The notes below the pieces were generated by a model. That model ran no database searches. It was not told the DNA's origin and saw only the letters and a list, made by a program, of their open reading frames with translations. A program made the position numbers and the translations under genes. Shown here piece after piece: positions 37,604 through 46,986 of a stretch of DNA of 64,000 bases. Where the stretch lies: assembly GCF_021278965.1 (NCBI RefSeq), contig NZ_CP065589.1, forward strand, positions 3,725,001 through 3,789,000. The letters run 5' to 3'. Positions within the stretch are counted from its first letter, which is position 1, and each line of letters begins with the position of its first letter. The stretch is from Chryseobacterium capnotolerans. Lineage in GTDB: Bacteria > Bacteroidota > Bacteroidia > Flavobacteriales > Weeksellaceae.

Positions 37604-38917
37604 ATGAAAAAGCGACTTCTTTCGGCTGCTGCCGTAGCTTTCTTCGGGCTCATGCTGAATGCACAGCAAATTAAATTCGAAGAGTATGACTTGCCAAACG
37701 GTCTTCACGTAATTCTTCATCAGGATAACTCGGCTCCGGTAGTTACTACAGGGGTAATGTACCACGTTGGTGCAAAGGATGAAGTAAAGGGAAGAACCGG
37801 TTTTGCCCATTTCTTTGAGCATCTTTTATTCGAAGGAACTCCAAACATTAAGAGAGGAGATTGGTTCAAGATCGTTTCTTCAAACGGAGGACAAAACAAT
37901 GCCAACACGACCAACGACAGAACCTATTACTACGAAACTTTCCCATCCAATAATGAACAGCTTGGATTATGGATGGAAGCTGAAAGAATGCGTCATGCCG
38001 TTATTAATCAGGTAGGAGTAGATACTCAGAGAGAAGTGGTAAAAGAAGAAAAGAGATTAAGAATGGATAACCAGCCTTATGGAAATCTTTTCTCTACAAT
38101 TCAAAAGAATTTGTTTACCAATCACCCATACAACTGGCCAACCATTGGGTCTATGGAAGATCTGAATGCGGCTAAACTTGAAGAGTTCCAGGCTTTTTAT
38201 AAGAAATTCTATGTTCCGAACAATGCTACTTTAGTCGTTGCTGGAGATATCAAGCCTGAACAGACTAAAAAATGGATTGAAGAATATTATGGCGGTATTG
38301 CAAAAGGAACAGTATATCCAAAAGACTTCCCTAAAGACGCTCCGATCACTCAGGAAAAAGAAGTAACAGCAACAGATCCTAACATCCAGCTTCCGGCGTA
38401 TGTATTTGCCTACAGAACTCCTGCTAATAAAGAAAAAGATGCTTATGTTTTAGACATGCTTTCTTCTTATTTAAGCAATGGTAAATCTTCTATTTTATAT
38501 AAAAAATTAGTAGATCAGGATAAAAAAGCACTTCAGGTAGCCGCGTTCAACCAGGGCCTTGAAGATTACAGTATTTTTGCCTTCTTTGCAATCCCAATGG
38601 GGCAAACGTCTAAGCAAACTTTACAGACTGATATTGATGCAGAGATTAAAAAACTTCAGACTACTTTAATTTCTGATGAAGATTATCAAAAAATTCAGAA
38701 TCAGTTTGAAAACCAGTTTGTGAATCAGAACTCAAGCATTCAGGGAATTGCCGCTTCTTTAGCAACGAACCATGTATTGATGGGGAATACCAATCTTATT
38801 AACAAAGAGATTGATATCTACAGATCAATCACCAAACAAGATATTCAGAATGCAGCTAAAAAGTATCTGAATCCTAACCAAAGAATCATTATCAATTACG
38901 TTCCTGAGAAAAAATAA
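37604..38917 (+). CDS. M16 zinc metallopeptidase, catalytic partner
   Basis: 437 residues with a signal peptide (MKKRLLSAAAVAFFGLMLNA). The inverted zinc motif H-F-F-E-H (69-73) is intact and the downstream Glu is present in the expected 70-80 residue window. It degrades peptides in the periplasm. The next gene, 7 bp downstream, is an M16 protein lacking the zinc motif; such pairs form the active and regulatory halves of one enzyme. Confidence 0.92.
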   Translation: MKKRLLSAAAVAFFGLMLNAQQIKFEEYDLPNGLHVILHQDNSAPVVTTGVMYHVGAKDEVKGRTGFAHFFEHLLFEGTPNIKRGDWFKIVSSNGGQNNANTTNDRTYYYETFPSNNEQLGLWMEAERMRHAVINQVGVDTQREVVKEEKRLRMDNQPYGNLFSTIQKNLFTNHPYNWPTIGSMEDLNAAKLEEFQAFYKKFYVPNNATLVVAGDIKPEQTKKWIEEYYGGIAKGTVYPKDFPKDAPITQEKEVTATDPNIQLPAYVFAYRTPANKEKDAYVLDMLSSYLSNGKSSILYKKLVDQDKKALQVAAFNQGLEDYSIFAFFAIPMGQTSKQTLQTDIDAEIKKLQTTLISDEDYQKIQNQFENQFVNQNSSIQGIAASLATNHVLMGNTNLINKEIDIYRSITKQDIQNAAKKYLNPNQRIIINYVPEKK

Positions 38918-38924
38918 TTTACCC

Positions 38925-40955
38925 ATGAAAAAGCAATTCACCTATATAGCAGCGGCATTTTTATTTGCAGGAATGCTTTCTGCCCAAAAAATTGATCTTA
39001 ATGCAATGCCAAAGCCAGGACCTACTCCTGCCATCAACATTGCCAAACCAAAAACATTTCAGCTTAACAACGGATTAACTGTAATGGTAGTTGAAAACAA
39101 CAAACTACCCAGAGTAAATACCACACTTTCGATGGACAGACCTCCTTACAACGAGGGAAATATAACGGGAGTAAGCATGATTATGGCGGAACAGCTGGAT
39201 AATGGGACAACCAACCTTAGTAAAGATGAATACAATAAGAAAGTAGACTTCTTAGGCGCAAATATCAACTTTTCTTCCAATGGAGCTTCTTCAAACTCCC
39301 TTTCAAAATATTTCCCTGAAGTATTGGGATTAATGGCAGATGCTATCGTAAATCCAAAATTCTCTGCAGAAGAGGTTAAAAATGCGAAAGAAAGAATTAT
39401 TGAAGGATTAAAAGCCGATGAAAAGAATGCTTCCTCTATTGCTGAAAAAGTTTCTAATGCTTTGATGTATGGAAAAAACACTTCAAGAGGAGAATTTGCA
39501 ACTATTGAGTCCATCAACAAGGTTCAACTTACAGATATTCAAAACATTTACAATAAATACTACGCTCCTGATAATGCTTACTTAGTCATTGTTGGAGATG
39601 TGAAATTTGACCAGATCAAACCTTTGGTTGAAAAAGCATTCGGAAACTGGAAAAAGTCAAATACTAAGTTTGCAGCTTTAGAACCAGCCTCGAATGTTGC
39701 CAAGACAGAGATCAATGTGGTTGATGTTCCCTCTGCTGTACAATCTGTATTGTCTGTAAGCAACCTGAACAATCTTAAGATGAAAGATCCTAATTACTTC
39801 CCTGCTACTATGGCCAACTATATTCTTGGTGGTGGTGGTGAAGCAAGACTTTTCATGAATCTTAGAGAAAAGAACGGATTTACATACGGAGCGTATTCCA
39901 GCATGAATGCGAGCAAGTATTCACCAGACTTTTCAGCAGAAACCAGCGTAAGAAATGAAGTTACGGATAAAGCTGTTAAGGAAATGATGAATGAATTGAA
40001 CGCCATTTCTACCGTTAAGCCAGAGGAATTAGATAATGCCAAGGCCAAACTGAAGGGTTCTTTCATTATGTCGTTAGAAAAACCTGAAACCATAGCAAAA
40101 TTTGCTCTGAATCAAAAAGTTCAGGATCTTCCGGCAGATTTCTATACCAATTATTTAAAGTCTATTGACAAGGTTACTGCTGCGGATGTATCTAATGCGG
40201 TAAAGGCTACCATTCTACCTAACCAGAGCAGAATTTTCATTGCAGGTAAGGCATCTGATATTGCTGAAGGACTTGAAAAATTAGGTTATCCTGTAAAATA
40301 TTTTGATAAAGAAGCCAATCCGGTAGCAAAACCTACAGCACAGAAAGTGGATGCAAATGTAACGATCGGCTCTGTAGCAGATAAGTACATCAGTGCAATA
40401 GGAGGCTTAGCGGCTGTTCAGAAAGTGACTTCCATTACCGCTGATGCTACAACCAAGGTTCAGGGAATGGATATGAACATGAAGCTGATCCAGGGGAAAG
40501 GCGGAAAAATGATGATGGAAATGAAAATGATGGGCAATACCCTCCAGAAAATCGTTTTTGATGGTAAAGACGGATATGCTGAAGCACAGGGGCAAAAAAT
40601 TCCTTTGAACGATAAGCAAAAAGCCTCTATGGCAGAACCGGAACTTTTCCCAGAGCTTACTTTTGCTAAATCAACAGAATTAAAGCTAGCAGGAATCGAA
40701 AAATATAACAATGAAGACTCTTATGTGGTAAAGGGTCCAAAACAAACCTATTATTACAGTGTAAAAACCGGTTTAAAAACGGGTGAAATAAAAACTGGTG
40801 AAGGAGGTTCTATGCCTACAAGCTTTACTGATTATAAAGACGTATCAGGAGTAAAACTTCCATTTACCATTATTCAGAATATGGGCGGGATGGAAATCAA
40901 TCTGGCAGTACAGTCCTACCAGCTTAACCAGGCTAAAGATTCTGACTTTAAATAA
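38925..40955 (+). CDS. M16-family non-catalytic partner with extra C-terminal domain
   Basis: 676 residues with a signal peptide (MKKQFTYIAAAFLFAGMLSAQ). At the place of HxxEH it has I-M-A-E-Q-L, so it cannot bind zinc in the usual way. It keeps R-L-F-M-N-L-R-E-K-N-G-F-T-Y-G-A-Y, the Arg/Tyr strip that contacts substrate in the non-catalytic subunit of M16B heterodimers. Residues after about 470 form an added domain (S-I-T-A-D-A-T-T-K-V-Q-G-M-D-M) that looks like an outer-membrane LolA/DUF4292-type beta fold, possibly for binding lipid or peptide. Co-transcribed with the catalytic partner. Confidence 0.88.
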   Translation: MKKQFTYIAAAFLFAGMLSAQKIDLNAMPKPGPTPAINIAKPKTFQLNNGLTVMVVENNKLPRVNTTLSMDRPPYNEGNITGVSMIMAEQLDNGTTNLSKDEYNKKVDFLGANINFSSNGASSNSLSKYFPEVLGLMADAIVNPKFSAEEVKNAKERIIEGLKADEKNASSIAEKVSNALMYGKNTSRGEFATIESINKVQLTDIQNIYNKYYAPDNAYLVIVGDVKFDQIKPLVEKAFGNWKKSNTKFAALEPASNVAKTEINVVDVPSAVQSVLSVSNLNNLKMKDPNYFPATMANYILGGGGEARLFMNLREKNGFTYGAYSSMNASKYSPDFSAETSVRNEVTDKAVKEMMNELNAISTVKPEELDNAKAKLKGSFIMSLEKPETIAKFALNQKVQDLPADFYTNYLKSIDKVTAADVSNAVKATILPNQSRIFIAGKASDIAEGLEKLGYPVKYFDKEANPVAKPTAQKVDANVTIGSVADKYISAIGGLAAVQKVTSITADATTKVQGMDMNMKLIQGKGGKMMMEMKMMGNTLQKIVFDGKDGYAEAQGQKIPLNDKQKASMAEPELFPELTFAKSTELKLAGIEKYNNEDSYVVKGPKQTYYYSVKTGLKTGEIKTGEGGSMPTSFTDYKDVSGVKLPFTIIQNMGGMEINLAVQSYQLNQAKDSDFK

Positions 40956-40974
40956 AAAAGCAAACAATTCTATT

Positions 40975-41005
40975 AAAAGGCTATCTCAATTTGGGATAGT
41001 CTTTT
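40975..41005 (+). terminator. Terminator after the M16 pair
   Basis: AAAAGGCTATCTCA pairs with TGGGATAGTCTTTT (two G-U pairs) over 14 positions and runs into T residues. Confidence 0.75.
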
Positions 41006-41184
41006 TTAATTATGCTTCACTTTACAGATTTGGAAACTTTACACAATCACACTCCCACTACGATTAAGTTTCATGCCTATTGATCTGACTTATATTTTCA
41101 AAGACCTTTTGATATTATTTAAGCATAAATCATTGTTTAATTTCTATTTTTTTTCTTGTTGTGCCATATTTACCGATATCTTTT

Positions 41185-41214
41185 TTGCCATTCAGTAAAA
41201 AAAGATTAAATTTG
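41185..41214 (+). promoter_or_regulatory. Flavobacterial promoter of secG
   Basis: TTG at 41185-41187 and TAAATTTG at 41207-41214 with a 19-bp spacer, 25 bp before the ATG. Confidence 0.55.
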
Positions 41215-41239
41215 CCCATTCAAAAAGATATCAAAATTA

Positions 41240-41596
41240 ATGGATACTATATTTACACTATTGATGGTTCTTATTATGATTGCCAGTGTTTTATTGGTAA
41301 TTGTTGTTATGGCTCAAAACCCAAAAGGTGGAGGTCTTTCCAGTACTTTCGGAGGGGCATCTTCTGCTCAGTTTGGAGTACAAAGAACCAATGATTTCAT
41401 GGAAAAAGCAACATGGACTCTAGGCGGAACTATCATCGTTCTTATCCTTTTAAGTGTTGTGATCACGGGTAAACCATCACAAGTGGCTCCTACTCAACAG
41501 CAACCAGCTAAAAAAGAAGCTCCGGCAAAACAATCTGCTCCTGCTTCTTCAACAACTACTGCACCGGTTTCAACACCAGTTGCACCAGCTAAATAA
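41240..41596 (+). CDS. secG: SecG, preprotein translocase subunit
   Basis: 118 residues with two membrane helices (F-T-L-L-M-V-L-I-M-I-A-S-V-L-L-V-I-V-V and G-G-T-I-I-V-L-I-L-L-S-V-V-I) around the conserved loop Q-N-P-K-G-G-G-L-S-S-T-F-G-G. It helps SecYE move preproteins. The C-terminal 40 residues are low-complexity Ala/Pro/Thr/Gln/Lys, as often in Bacteroidetes. It stands alone with its own promoter and terminator. Confidence 0.93.
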   Translation: MDTIFTLLMVLIMIASVLLVIVVMAQNPKGGGLSSTFGGASSAQFGVQRTNDFMEKATWTLGGTIIVLILLSVVITGKPSQVAPTQQQPAKKEAPAKQSAPASSTTTAPVSTPVAPAK

Positions 41597-41620
41597 GAAG
41601 ATTATTTTTCTACATACAAC

Positions 41621-41647
41621 AAAAGCAACTCAGATCGAGTTGCTTTT
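41621..41647 (+). terminator. Terminator after secG
   Basis: AAAAGCAACTC pairs perfectly with GAGTTGCTTTT, followed by T. Confidence 0.85.
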
Positions 41648-41856
41648 TTATTATATTATGTCTTCAATATTTAACTTGGGTAATTATTACCACTTATATT
41701 CATGGTGAAAGAATCCCATATATAATTTAGATTCTTCATTTCACTTCTGAACTACGTTCGCAAACCTTCAGTTTGTATTCAGAATGACACCATGAAATAA
41801 ATAAAGCCTCATTTTATAGAAGTTAAAAAGCAGAAGATTTCATTGATTAATGACCT

Positions 41857-41884
41857 ACAGCTTCTCTCTTCCAGCTCCTAACTT
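41857..41884. repeat. Degenerate CTTCC/GGAAG-type intergenic element
   Basis: The string CAGCTTCTCTCTTCCAGCTC resembles the blocks upstream of the cyclase gene at 1141-1163 and 1241-1265. It sits between two genes. Confidence 0.45.
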
Positions 41885-41886
41885 AT

Positions 41887-42720
41887 TTACTTCAGCTTAA
41901 TCTTCTCAATCTGATGACGAAGCTTTAAGCCTGCTTTTAAAAATGAATACTGCATCGGTTTTGACTCTTTATAATATTTGTCAATAAAGATCTGCATAGC
42001 ACCATAAAAACGACTCAGGTACACATCATCCTTTACGGTACTTTCTCCTTTATGATGAAGAATAGAGACCTTACCATAATAATAATTTTTATAGCCGTTT
42101 CTTATTAGAGTATAGCAAAGGTCAATATCTTCGCCATACATAAAGTAAGATTCATCCAATCCGCCTATCTTTTCATAAACCTCTTTTTTCACCAATAAAA
42201 AAGCTCCTGTCATGACTTCAACTTCAGCCACAGCATATTCTTCTATATCGTTTCTATAATAGGATTTAGAATTATTTTTTTTAAAATTGGTGAACAGTTT
42301 TTCAAAGGAATTGAACATATCCGGAACCGAACGTTTGCTTTCCGGCAGAAAATTTCCTTCAGCATCATGCATTCGTATTCCCAGGCATCCAAAATCAATC
42401 TGGCTATCCGCAAAATCTAAAAGGTCCTTCATATAAAAACCTTCGAACTCCGTATCAGGATTTAAAAGTAATACATATTCTCCTTTCGCAGTTTGTATCG
42501 CCTGATTATTAGCTTTTGAGAAACCATCGTTCGCTTCCGAAGGAATAAAGTGTACTTCAGGAAATTCTGAGATAAGATCCCGCCATGAACTGTCTGTAGA
42601 GGCATTATCTATTACAATAACCTCGTACTCCACTTCTTTTATATATTGTTGAATAGACAAAAGACAGTTTCTGAGTAACTGGGTGACATTATAATTGACA
42701 ATAATAATAGACAGCTTCAT
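41887..42720 (-). CDS. Family 2 glycosyltransferase (rhamnosyl/galactofuranosyl-type)
   Basis: 277 residues from ATG 42720 (M-K-L-S-I-I-I-V-N-Y-N), where the GT2 fold begins; upstream codons in the same frame lie inside recR. Motifs: I-V-N-Y-N, V-I-D-N-A-S-T-D, L-L-N-P-D-T-E (nucleotide/metal Asp) and later Y-F-M-Y-G-E-D-I-D-L-C-Y. It adds a sugar to a surface or envelope glycan in the cytoplasm. It starts 1 bp after the recR stop and is likely co-transcribed with it, an arrangement without obvious functional sense. Confidence 0.9.
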   Translation of the reverse strand: MKLSIIIVNYNVTQLLRNCLLSIQQYIKEVEYEVIVIDNASTDSSWRDLISEFPEVHFIPSEANDGFSKANNQAIQTAKGEYVLLLNPDTEFEGFYMKDLLDFADSQIDFGCLGIRMHDAEGNFLPESKRSVPDMFNSFEKLFTNFKKNNSKSYYRNDIEEYAVAEVEVMTGAFLLVKKEVYEKIGGLDESYFMYGEDIDLCYTLIRNGYKNYYYGKVSILHHKGESTVKDDVYLSRFYGAMQIFIDKYYKESKPMQYSFLKAGLKLRHQIEKIKLK

Positions 42721-42721
42721 A

Positions 42722-43333
42722 TTAATCCTTTTCGTTGTAAGGTAATCTGTTGATGATAGATCTTCCCAGTGAGATTTCATCTGCATATTCCAATTCATCT
42801 CCTACCGAGATTCCTCTTGCAATGCTTGAAAAATTCACGTTAAAATTTTTAAACTTTTTATAAATATAATAAGCCGTAGTATCCCCTTCCATAGTAGCAC
42901 TCAATGCGAAGATAAACTCCTTTACCTTTCCTTCATTCAGTTTTCTTTCAATGCTTGGAATATTCAGCTGGCTTGGTCCTACCCCTTCCATCGGAGAAAT
43001 CTTTCCGCCCAAAATCAGATATTTTCCACCATATTTACCTGTATTTTCAATAGCAATCACATCCCTTACATCCTCTACAATACAAATCAACTCACCACTT
43101 CTTTTTTCATTGCTGCAGATCTCACAGATGTCAAAATCAGAAAAATTATGACACTCTTTACAGTATTTTATTTCGTTGACAAGATTAATCAGGGAATTCC
43201 CAAGGCTCACCGCTCTGGAATTAGGCTGCTTTAATAAATGTAATGCCAATCTTAAAGCTGTTTTTCTCCCAATTCCAGGTAACCCTGAAATTTCATCAAC
43301 TGCCTTTGCCAACACTTTACTTGGATAATCCAT
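42722..43333 (-). CDS. recR: Recombination mediator RecR
   Basis: 203 residues from ATG 43333 (M-D-Y-P-S-K-V). It loads RecA at gapped DNA with RecF and RecO. Seen: the helix-hairpin-helix G-L-P-G-I-G-R-K-T, the four-Cys zinc site (C58, C61, C70, C73) and the Toprim domain (I-C-I-V-E-D-V-R-D then Y-L-I-L-G-G-K-I). The ATG at 43351 adds 6 unlikely residues. Confidence 0.95.
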   Translation of the reverse strand: MDYPSKVLAKAVDEISGLPGIGRKTALRLALHLLKQPNSRAVSLGNSLINLVNEIKYCKECHNFSDFDICEICSNEKRSGELICIVEDVRDVIAIENTGKYGGKYLILGGKISPMEGVGPSQLNIPSIERKLNEGKVKEFIFALSATMEGDTTAYYIYKKFKNFNVNFSSIARGISVGDELEYADEISLGRSIINRLPYNEKD

Positions 43334-43410
43334 AGCTACAAAAATAAGCAATATTTAAGGAAAACAATCTATCCTGAAGAGGAGTTTTTTGAGTTTCAGA
43401 ATACTGAAAA

Positions 43411-43500
43411 GCCAATGGTCAATCGTCAATTCGCTGCGCTTGTCAACTTTACAGACTACAATCATTCACTATTCGTCTGCAAAGCAGAATTCACTTTTGA
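43411..43500 (-). repeat. Dispersed intergenic repeat, copy 2
   Basis: Reverse-complement counterpart of 37441-37526, about 80 percent alike by eye. It fills much of the 284-bp gap between recR and the LURP-like gene. Confidence 0.7.
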
Positions 43501-43617
43501 CGTTTAGATTGTCTCATAATGACAATTTAGATTCCAATTCGGCCGTTATACTCCGAAACTCTAAAAAAACAGCTATATTTGCGGCTTAAATTAAATATGA
43601 AAAAAATTAACTAACAC

Positions 43618-44223
43618 ATGGTACTTAACAACCTAAATTATCCACTGGATTTCAAGTTTAAAATTTCGACACTAGCCAGTGACTTCAACATTACTGACAA
43701 AAATGGAAATTACGTAGCATACGTACGTCAGAAAATGTTCAAACTGAAAGAAGACGTTATCGTTTTCAATGACGAGAGCAAATCAAAAGAACTTTTCAGA
43801 ATCAGAGCCAATCAATGGATTGATTTTAATGCTTCTTATTCTTTAAATGATATTGTAGACAACAAAAACTATGGAAGATTAGCCAGAAAAGGAATGCGTT
43901 CCCTTTGGAAATCAAGCTACGATATTCTAGATGCCAATGATCAACCTAAGTTCAAAGTACAGGAAGACAGTGCATGGGTAAGATTCTGGGATAGCTTAGT
44001 AGGCGAACTTCCTATCATCGGAATGTTTACAGGATATTTCCTGAATCCATCTTATACTGTTACCGGTATTGACGGAAAAGCATATTTCAAACTAAAAAAA
44101 ATGCCTTCATTCTTTGGAAGAAGATTCCAATTAGATAGATTAATCGACATTGATGATGAAGAAGAAAGTTTAGTAATTCTTTCATTATTAATGATGACCC
44201 TTCTTGAAAGAGCAAGAGGCTAA
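43618..44223 (+). CDS. LURP-one/scramblase-like domain protein
   Basis: 201 residues without signal peptide. The pattern F-N-I-T-D-K-N-G-N-Y-V-A-Y-V-R-Q-K followed by beta-rich F-R-I-R-A-N and a C-terminal V-T-G-I-D-G-K-A-Y-F-K fits the LURP-one-related/tubby-like fold (PF04525). Such bacterial proteins are not characterised and may bind membrane lipid. It begins 1 codon-length after a promoter-like region and is followed by a lipoprotein gene after 20 bp. Confidence 0.7.
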   Translation: MVLNNLNYPLDFKFKISTLASDFNITDKNGNYVAYVRQKMFKLKEDVIVFNDESKSKELFRIRANQWIDFNASYSLNDIVDNKNYGRLARKGMRSLWKSSYDILDANDQPKFKVQEDSAWVRFWDSLVGELPIIGMFTGYFLNPSYTVTGIDGKAYFKLKKMPSFFGRRFQLDRLIDIDDEEESLVILSLLMMTLLERARG

Positions 44224-44243
44224 CATTTCAAAACCACAAACAC

Positions 44244-44735
44244 ATGAAATACCTAATCATTTTATTTTCTGCATTTCTTTTAGTATCCTGTAAAAAGGAC
44301 AAAGAAACAGTTTCTGCGAACACTGCCACAGATTCTTCAAACATAGCCAAGGACTCTGCTACAGCAAGTATTCCTTCTGGGAAAATTCAGATTGAAACCA
44401 TTTCATTTCCTGAAGAAATCAAAGAATGTTCATGCTATTTTGCAAGGAACAAAGCTGATTTTGAAGCTGAAAAATATATTTATGCTGACGATGCCGGAAA
44501 AACAGCTTATATGAAGCTGGATGGTAAAAGACTTGCCATGAATCTGATCTCTTCAAGTGATATGGAAGTGGATGAAGAACTGACCAAAGAAATAGAAAAT
44601 GAAGGCTATAAAATCTCCGTAAAAGGTAAAAAGATAAAAGGCGAAGAAGCTTTACTCTTTGAAGGTACCCTGACCATTGAAAAACCAGATGGCAGTGTTA
44701 TTACAACCCCGATCTATGGAGAATGTGGATGTTAA
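44244..44735 (+). CDS. Cys-rich lipoprotein of unknown function
   Basis: 163 residues with lipobox L-L-V-S-C (Cys16). A Ser/Thr/Ala linker leads to a domain with E-C-S-C-Y-F-A-R and a C-terminal Y-G-E-C-G-C. The two CxC pairs suggest a disulfide or metal site. No family recognised; it follows the LURP-like gene by 20 bp and shares its terminator. Confidence 0.65.
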   Translation: MKYLIILFSAFLLVSCKKDKETVSANTATDSSNIAKDSATASIPSGKIQIETISFPEEIKECSCYFARNKADFEAEKYIYADDAGKTAYMKLDGKRLAMNLISSSDMEVDEELTKEIENEGYKISVKGKKIKGEEALLFEGTLTIEKPDGSVITTPIYGECGC

Positions 44736-44792
44736 CAACAAAAAGTGAATAAGCTCATTCAAAAACTTACTTATTCCTACTTAATAACTCAT

Positions 44793-44825
44793 AAAAATGC
44801 TTCTGTAACCTACGGAAGCATTTTT
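44793..44825 (+). terminator. Terminator after the lipoprotein gene
   Basis: AAAAATGCTTC pairs perfectly with GAAGCATTTTT around an 11-nt loop, running into T. Confidence 0.8.
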
Positions 44826-44832
44826 TATTTTG

Positions 44833-44840
44833 TAAATTTG
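44833..44840 (+). promoter_or_regulatory. Minus-7 element of pepD
   Basis: TAAATTTG matches TAnnTTTG 16 bp before the ATG at 44857. Confidence 0.5.
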
Positions 44841-44856
44841 AGAAAAATAAATTTCA

Positions 44857-46299
44857 ATGGCATTATCTAACATAGAACCGCAAATAATCTGGAAAAATTT
44901 CTCCAAATTAAATGCAGTTCCAAGACCATCTAAAAAAGAAGAAAAAGTAATTGCCTTCATCAAAGGATTTGGTGAAGATTTAGGCTTAGAAACTACTGTA
45001 GATGAAGTAGGAAACGTAATTATTAAAAAACCTGCTACTGCAGGAATGGAAAATCGTAAATCTATTGTGCTTCAGTCGCATTTGGATATGGTTTGCCAAA
45101 AAAACAACGACGTTAATTTCGATTTTGAAACAGAAGGAATCAAAATGGAAGTTGATGGTGACTGGGTAAAAGCAAAAGGAACTACTTTAGGAGCAGATAA
45201 CGGTTTAGGAGTCGCTACTATTATGTCTATCCTTGAAAGTTCAGATATCCCGCACCCTGCATTAGAAGCTTTATTTACGATTGATGAAGAAACAGGAATG
45301 ACAGGGGCTATCGGTTTAAAACCAGGACAGCTTACCGGAGAAATCTTATTAAACCTTGATACGGAAGAAGATGATGAAATTGACATCGGCTGTGCAGGAG
45401 GTGTAGACGTTACGATTACTCAAAACTATGCTGTAGAAGCTCCAAAAGGACAGATCGTAAGAATTGAAGTAAAAGGCTTACAAGGGGGACACTCAGGAAT
45501 GGATATCCACAAAGGTTTCGGAAATGCCAACATTATTCTGGGAAGACTTCTTTACAAAGGAATAGAAAATCAAAATGTAGAACTGATCTCTATTGACGGA
45601 GGTGGATTAAGAAATGCTATTCCAAGAGAAGGTGTAGCTATTATCTCTGTAAGAAATGCTCAGGAATTCATTCAGGAAGTTACTGCTCTTAAGACAGAAA
45701 TTTTAGAAGAATTTGCTTCTGTTGAAGCAGGGCTTCAAATCAATATTGAGAACTCTACCTCTTCTGACAAAGCAATTTCAGAAGGTGATTCTAAAAAAGT
45801 AATCCTTACTTTAAAAGCTCTTCACAATGGAGTTTACAGAATGAGCCCGGATGTAGCAGACCTTGTAGAAGCTTCTAATAACGTAGCAAGAGTTGAATTG
45901 AAAGGTGGTGAATTAAAAATACTTAACCTTACAAGATCTTCAGTAGACTCTTCTAAATATTCTACAGCAGAACAATTGAAATCTGTAGCAGAATTAGCTG
46001 GAATGAATGTGGTATTCAGCGGTTCATATCCAGGATGGAAACCAAGACCAGGATCTGAAATTGTACAGATCATGGAAAAGATCTATACAGAGAAGTTCAA
46101 TGAAAAACCTCATGTAGTAGCTTGCCACGCAGGTTTAGAATGTGGTATCATCGGCGCTAATTACCCTGAAATGGAAATGGTAAGTTTCGGACCCACCATC
46201 AGAGGAGCGCACTCTCCTGATGAGAAAGCGAACATTCCATCTGCTCAGAAATTCTGGAGCTTCCTGAAAGATATTTTAGCGAATATTCCTCAGAAATAA
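44857..46299 (+). CDS. pepD: Aminoacyl-histidine dipeptidase (M20)
   Basis: 480 residues, the length of PepD. It hydrolyses Xaa-His dipeptides in the cytosol. Zinc-site motifs are in order: S-H-L-D-M-V-C-Q (about 75), G-A-D-N-G-L-G-V-A, D-E-E-T-G-M-T-G-A (catalytic Glu), and later L-E-C-G-I-I-G and R-G-A-H-S-P-D-E. The dimerisation domain (about 190-380) has G-G-H-S-G-M-D-I-H. Single gene with its own terminator. Confidence 0.95.
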   Translation: MALSNIEPQIIWKNFSKLNAVPRPSKKEEKVIAFIKGFGEDLGLETTVDEVGNVIIKKPATAGMENRKSIVLQSHLDMVCQKNNDVNFDFETEGIKMEVDGDWVKAKGTTLGADNGLGVATIMSILESSDIPHPALEALFTIDEETGMTGAIGLKPGQLTGEILLNLDTEEDDEIDIGCAGGVDVTITQNYAVEAPKGQIVRIEVKGLQGGHSGMDIHKGFGNANIILGRLLYKGIENQNVELISIDGGGLRNAIPREGVAIISVRNAQEFIQEVTALKTEILEEFASVEAGLQINIENSTSSDKAISEGDSKKVILTLKALHNGVYRMSPDVADLVEASNNVARVELKGGELKILNLTRSSVDSSKYSTAEQLKSVAELAGMNVVFSGSYPGWKPRPGSEIVQIMEKIYTEKFNEKPHVVACHAGLECGIIGANYPEMEMVSFGPTIRGAHSPDEKANIPSAQKFWSFLKDILANIPQK

Positions 46300-46320
46300 A
46301 ATAGTAAAATAACTATATTC

Positions 46321-46350
46321 AATATCCAAAGTCTTTTGATTTTGGATATT
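46321..46350 (+). terminator. Terminator after pepD
   Basis: AATATCCAAA pairs perfectly with TTTGGATATT and is followed by T-rich DNA. It overlaps the in-frame upstream ATG at 46336, one reason to start the next gene at 46372. Confidence 0.7.
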
Positions 46351-46371
46351 TTTAATTTAAAACATTTAAAT

Positions 46372-46953
46372 ATGAAAAGTATAACAGTATTCTGCGGCTC
46401 AAGTTTCGGGTCGGATGATATTTATAAAGAACAAACTTTTTTGCTTGGACAAACCCTGGCAAAACAAGATATACAACTCATTTATGGCGGTTCAGAAACA
46501 GGTCTAATGGGAACGGTAGCCAATGGTGTTTTAAGTGAAAATGGTAAGGTAATCGGCGTTCTCCCTCAGTTCTTACAGGCTAAAGAAATTGCCCATAAAA
46601 ACCTTACAGAATTGGTTCTCGTGGAAACCATGCATGAAAGAAAGACCAAAATGAATGATCTCTGTGATGGAGTCATCGTCCTTCCCGGCGGTTATGGAAC
46701 TTTAGAAGAGTTCTTCGAAATGATTACCTGGGCACAGCTTGGACTTCACAAAAAACCTATCGGAATTTTAAATATTGACGGTTTTTATAATGATCTGATC
46801 CAACTGATTCAAAATATGGTAGATAAAGGATTTTTAAAGCAAGTCAACAAAGATATGCTGTTGGTCAGCGAAAATATTGATGATTTACTTGAAAAGATGA
46901 AAAATTATGAAGCTCCTACTGTTTGGAAGGTGATTTCTAAGGATGAAGTATAA
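46372..46953 (+). CDS. LOG-family (TIGR00730-type) Rossmann protein
   Basis: 193 residues from ATG 46372 (M-K-S-I-T-V-F-C-G-S-S). The SLOG fold is clear from I-Y-G-G-S-E-T-G-L-M-G, H-E-R-K-T-K-M and the signature L-P-G-G-Y-G-T-L-E-E. Characterised LOG proteins are cytokinin-riboside 5'-monophosphate phosphoribohydrolases; in bacteria the role is often nucleotide clean-up. A second, decayed 3' end of a homologue lies 180 bp downstream (see 47130-47417). Confidence 0.88.
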   Translation: MKSITVFCGSSFGSDDIYKEQTFLLGQTLAKQDIQLIYGGSETGLMGTVANGVLSENGKVIGVLPQFLQAKEIAHKNLTELVLVETMHERKTKMNDLCDGVIVLPGGYGTLEEFFEMITWAQLGLHKKPIGILNIDGFYNDLIQLIQNMVDKGFLKQVNKDMLLVSENIDDLLEKMKNYEAPTVWKVISKDEV

Positions 46954-46986
46954 AAATTATTCGGAATTTCAATTTACTATAAAAAC

